Source of the DNA: Methanosarcina sp. UBA5
Lineage (GTDB): Archaea; Halobacteriota; Methanosarcinia; Methanosarcinales; Methanosarcinaceae
Reading direction: 5' to 3'
Assembly (NCBI RefSeq): GCF_002505485.1
Contig: NZ_DAVG01000115.1
Coordinates: 1-13,205, forward strand
DNA: 13,205 bases
Part shown: positions 12,009-13,205 of the stretch, piece after piece
Position numbering within the stretch: position 1 is the first letter of the stretch
Layout of the letters: each line of letters begins with the position of its first letter
Position numbers and translations under genes: made by a program
Notes under the pieces: model-generated
The model's input: only the letters and a program-made list of their open reading frames with translations
Database searches by the model: none
Told to the model about the DNA's origin: nothing

Positions 12009-12029
12009 GGCCCTTCATTTTTCAGGGCC
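12009..12029. terminator. Bidirectional hairpin between convergent genes
   Basis: GGCCCT (12009-12014) pairs with AGGGCC (12024-12029) around a 9-nt loop that contains the stop codon of the minus-strand gene and a T5 run. It lies between the + remnant ending at 11994 and the - gene ending at 12015, so it can serve both. Confidence 0.55.
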
Positions 12030-12191
12030 GCTGTCATCCGGTTTGGATTTGATACAGTAATCACACTCAGGGTTTATGCACATGTACCCGAATGCCTTAT
12101 TAGTTCGTTTTCTCTTTCCACCTTCAGACGGATATTCTATTCTGATATATGCACTGTACAAAGTCTCTTGCTCACATTTAGGACATTTCAT
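12015..12191 (-). CDS. Small zinc-binding protein (58 aa)
   Basis: The product starts MKCPKCEQETL and later has MCINPECDYCIK, giving C-x2-C and C-x4-C-x2-C. This fits a small zinc ribbon with one extra Cys. Between them lies a basic hinge (GGKRKRTNK). It is the second gene of a minus-strand pair: the stop of 12213-12527 is 21 nt upstream of its ATG. The leader holds GTGAT about 4 nt before the ATG, a partial match to the archaeal ribosome site. The spacing of Cys differs from the 874/2071/6946 ribbons, so it is a separate type. Function unknown; the neighbour is also of unknown function. Confidence 0.7.
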   Translation of the reverse strand: MKCPKCEQETLYSAYIRIEYPSEGGKRKRTNKAFGYMCINPECDYCIKSKPDDSGPEK

Positions 12192-12212
12192 AAAATCACA
12201 TCTTTAAAAAGA

Positions 12213-12527
12213 TTAGGCACAGGATGGAAATTGTGTGCAATAATCCTGCTGCCATTCGTCATGGAAATCTTCAATAGACCTTTTCCCTTTTCTTCCATCG
12301 GGTAGAGTCACTTGTACTGTGATGAGATCCAGGAACTTAAACTTCCAGCCCCTTGATTCATACACCTTTAGGCCCCTATTGAACCATTCTTCGAACTCCA
12401 TAGGGCGAGAATAAATAGATCGTCCTTCGCTTCTTGCAGGGTTCCTGATGCCCCAGGAATGATGCTGTGTACCTGCTACTCTCCCTAAGATTTGATTAGT
12501 CGCTGTGTTTATATTTTTGAATGCCAT
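12213..12527 (-). CDS. Hypothetical protein (104 aa), first gene of a minus-strand operon
   Basis: The 104-residue product has a central SRPMEFEEWFNRGLKVYES helix, then WKFKFLDLITVQVTLPDG strands, and a basic KGKRSIEDFHDEWQQDY end. It has two Cys near the C-terminus, no membrane segment and no motif I can name. GAAGGAG lies 10 nt before the ATG on the minus strand, a strong ribosome site, which fixes the start at 12527. The TATA box at 12591-12582 places the mRNA start near 12561. The small zinc protein at 12015-12191 follows in the same operon. Twin GGGTGTACCC sites flank the TATA box, so expression is probably repressed by a dedicated regulator. Confidence 0.75.
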   Translation of the reverse strand: MAFKNINTATNQILGRVAGTQHHSWGIRNPARSEGRSIYSRPMEFEEWFNRGLKVYESRGWKFKFLDLITVQVTLPDGRKGKRSIEDFHDEWQQDYCTQFPSCA

Positions 12528-12571
12528 TTGTTGTATGCTCCTTCGTAGTGATATGTCGCAATATATACTAT

Positions 12572-12605
12572 GGGTGTACCCGTATATAAAAGTGTGGGTG
12601 TACCC
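12572..12605 (-). promoter_or_regulatory. TATA box flanked by twin GGGTGTACCC operators
   Basis: GGGTGTACCC occurs at 12572-12581 and 12596-12605, period 24 bp. Each is nearly palindromic (GGGT/ACCC arms). The 14 bp between them contain GTATATAAAAG, which on the minus strand is the TATA box TTTTATATAC (12591-12582) for the 12527 gene. Identical sites on both sides of a TATA box look like a repressor operator that blocks TBP/TFB. On the + strand the same sequence could drive a transcript from about 12613 towards 13063. Confidence 0.7.
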
Positions 12606-12916
12606 AGGAGCACAATAAATTATTAAGGAAGTTGAGCAGCTGCAACTTATTGAATTTATGGTTACTGCCCTTTGCTATGCTTCTGTTTGCCCGATCATTT
12701 CGGAAACTATAGGAATACGCAGGTTTCTGAATGGCAGTGTATACGGTAGCAGAAAATAATATTAAGAAACACATAGGCAACTACTAAACCAATAGCGGGC
12801 GCGTTTGTAGTACGCTATGCGTTTTCTGGAAATCCTGCCTGCACTTCATAGGTTATCTTTAGACAGTAAGGCTTTCTGTGCAGACTTGAATATTTAAGGG
12901 CGCGTTTTTGTGTTTA
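12606..12916. other. Noncoding stretch with a repeated GC-rich decamer and a promoter
   Basis: I see no convincing gene. GGGCGCGTTT occurs at 12797-12806 and at 12898-12907. A TATA-like TATTTAAG at 12891-12898 predicts a transcript starting near 12919, exactly at the left arm of the large hairpin at 12917. A short frame near 12632-12712 would give a hydrophobic peptide from a TTG, but its support is weak. Confidence 0.4.
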
Positions 12917-13021
12917 TTGTAAGCTTATAATTATTGATTGATACCTGCCAGGCCAGGATAAAAGAACTGTCCGGAATTGCTTAATTACTTTCCTTATTAG
13001 GTAAGAATCAATAGCTTACAA
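12917..13021 (+). ncRNA. Candidate structured small RNA: long imperfect hairpin behind a TATA box
   Basis: The left arm is TTGTAAGCT (12917-12925), a 7-nt bulge, ATTGATT (12933-12939), GA, TACCT (12942-12946). The right arm is AGGTA (12999-13003), AG, AATCAAT (13006-13012), AGCTTACAA (13013-13021). That gives 21 Watson-Crick pairs in three blocks in perfect order around a 52-nt loop. The TATA box at 12891-12898 places the RNA start at or near 12918. A regulatory RNA is one reading; a cruciform origin or a dyad for a protein is the other. No T-run follows directly. Confidence 0.45.
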
Positions 13022-13062
13022 CACATTTGTAGAATAGGCACACAGTCTAACATTACAAAGGG

Positions 13063-13205
13063 TTGGAGAATTCGCTGAAACGGAAGAAGAAGCAGAAGTC
13101 GTACTTACGGATTATCTTTAGAGAGTGCCCTGCAGAATGGGAGAGTATGGCCCGTTCCTTTCAGTCACTCCTAAAGCGCCCCTCTATGCAGCGTAAACTA
13201 CTATG
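13063..13205 (+). CDS. Possible ORF spanning the circular join (70 aa)
   Basis: If the circle is closed, a frame from TTG 13063 runs through 13187 into base 1 and ends at TAA 86-88, a total of 70 codons. The product starts with a very basic stretch (LKRKKKQKSYLRIIF) followed by RECPAEWESMARSFQSLLKR, which looks protein-like, but the later part is rich in Leu and Ser and less convincing. An ATG at 13147 with GGGAG a few bases upstream would give 42 residues. There is no TATA box at a leaderless distance; the upstream promoter at 12891 could read through. No family recognised. Confidence 0.3.
   Translation, partial: MENSLKRKKKQKSYLRIIFRECPAEWESMARSFQSLLKRPSMQRKLL
13188..13205. repeat. Terminal direct repeat, right copy (circular join)
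   Basis: These 18 bases equal bases 1-18; see the entry there. They are most simply the overlap of a circular assembly. Confidence 0.85.

Noticed and set aside
12632..12712. Short hydrophobic peptide frame from a TTG (LSSCNLLNLW start)
   Set aside because: It could be a membrane toxin-like peptide, but the purine-rich AAGGAAG touches the TTG directly, so spacing is wrong, and there is no antitoxin-like partner.
12568..12780. 70-codon open frame on the minus strand
   Set aside because: Its 3' end runs through the twin operators and the TATA box of the 12527 operon; no ribosome site or domain is seen.
1..13205. tRNA or rRNA genes, integrase, transposase or inverted-repeat-bounded insertion sequence
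   Set aside because: No cloverleaf with a T-arm motif, no conserved rRNA segment and no recombinase motif was found by eye on either strand.

Overview
The window looks like a complete small circular replicon, most likely a cryptic plasmid of a methanogenic archaeon of the Methanosarcina type. The first 18 bases are repeated exactly as the last 18, so the unique circle would be 13,187 bp, and an open frame runs through the join. Archaeal signs are TATA boxes centred about 26 bp before several start codons (874, 2071, 8945), which predicts leaderless mRNAs; T-rich or pyrimidine-rich terminators; and several tiny CxxC zinc-ribbon proteins of a kind common in Methanosarcinales. Host assignment is inference. 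I see no integrase, capsid gene, large terminase, relaxase, tRNA, rRNA, transposase or CRISPR array.

Layout. 874-1748 (+): a zinc-ribbon protein, a 25-codon leader ORF with the clearest Shine-Dalgarno here, and an AT-hook/coiled-coil protein whose start lies 2 nt after the leader stop. 1749-2070: an AT pentamer repeat followed by four perfect tandem 17-bp palindromic units, a candidate origin or operator. 2071-4395 (+): a second zinc-ribbon protein, an overlapping small ORF, then the replication protein, an SF3 helicase of the D5/P4 type without a recognisable primase domain. 4396-5009: poly-T tracts inside a 15-bp inverted repeat, palindromes and a GC-rich structured patch. 5010-5453 (+): an HTH protein resembling small terminase subunits. 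5770-6197 (-): two small helical proteins in an operon. 6486-6665 (+): a possible basic protein with a TTG start. 6946-7942 (+): a zinc-ribbon/coiled-coil protein followed 1 nt later by an AT-hook protein. 7972-8526 (-): a PH-SHOCT protein between 33-bp imperfect direct repeats. 8945-9370 (+): a ribbon-helix-helix/coiled-coil protein. 9514-10689 (+): a membrane protein with a C-terminal Ada-like metal-binding domain. 10873-11994: a decayed zone with two gene remnants around a roughly 400-bp tract that is about 12% G+C at its core. 12015-12527 (-): a two-gene operon behind a promoter flanked by twin operators. 12606-13205 and 1-873: mostly noncoding, with a large imperfect hairpin that may be a small RNA.

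Most striking is a decamer-phased family of ATCCCA sites. Five flank the TATA box of the ribbon-helix-helix gene, four more lie inside its coding sequence in all three codon phases, and three lie 2.6 kb away in a relic of a related gene beside the AT-rich tract. I infer a DNA-binding system (autoregulator, and perhaps partition or copy control) in which one protein binds sites upstream of and inside its own gene. A second striking point is that both remnants in the decayed zone resemble intact genes elsewhere on the circle (7607-7942 and 8945-9370), which suggests duplication or recombination with a related replicon followed by decay.
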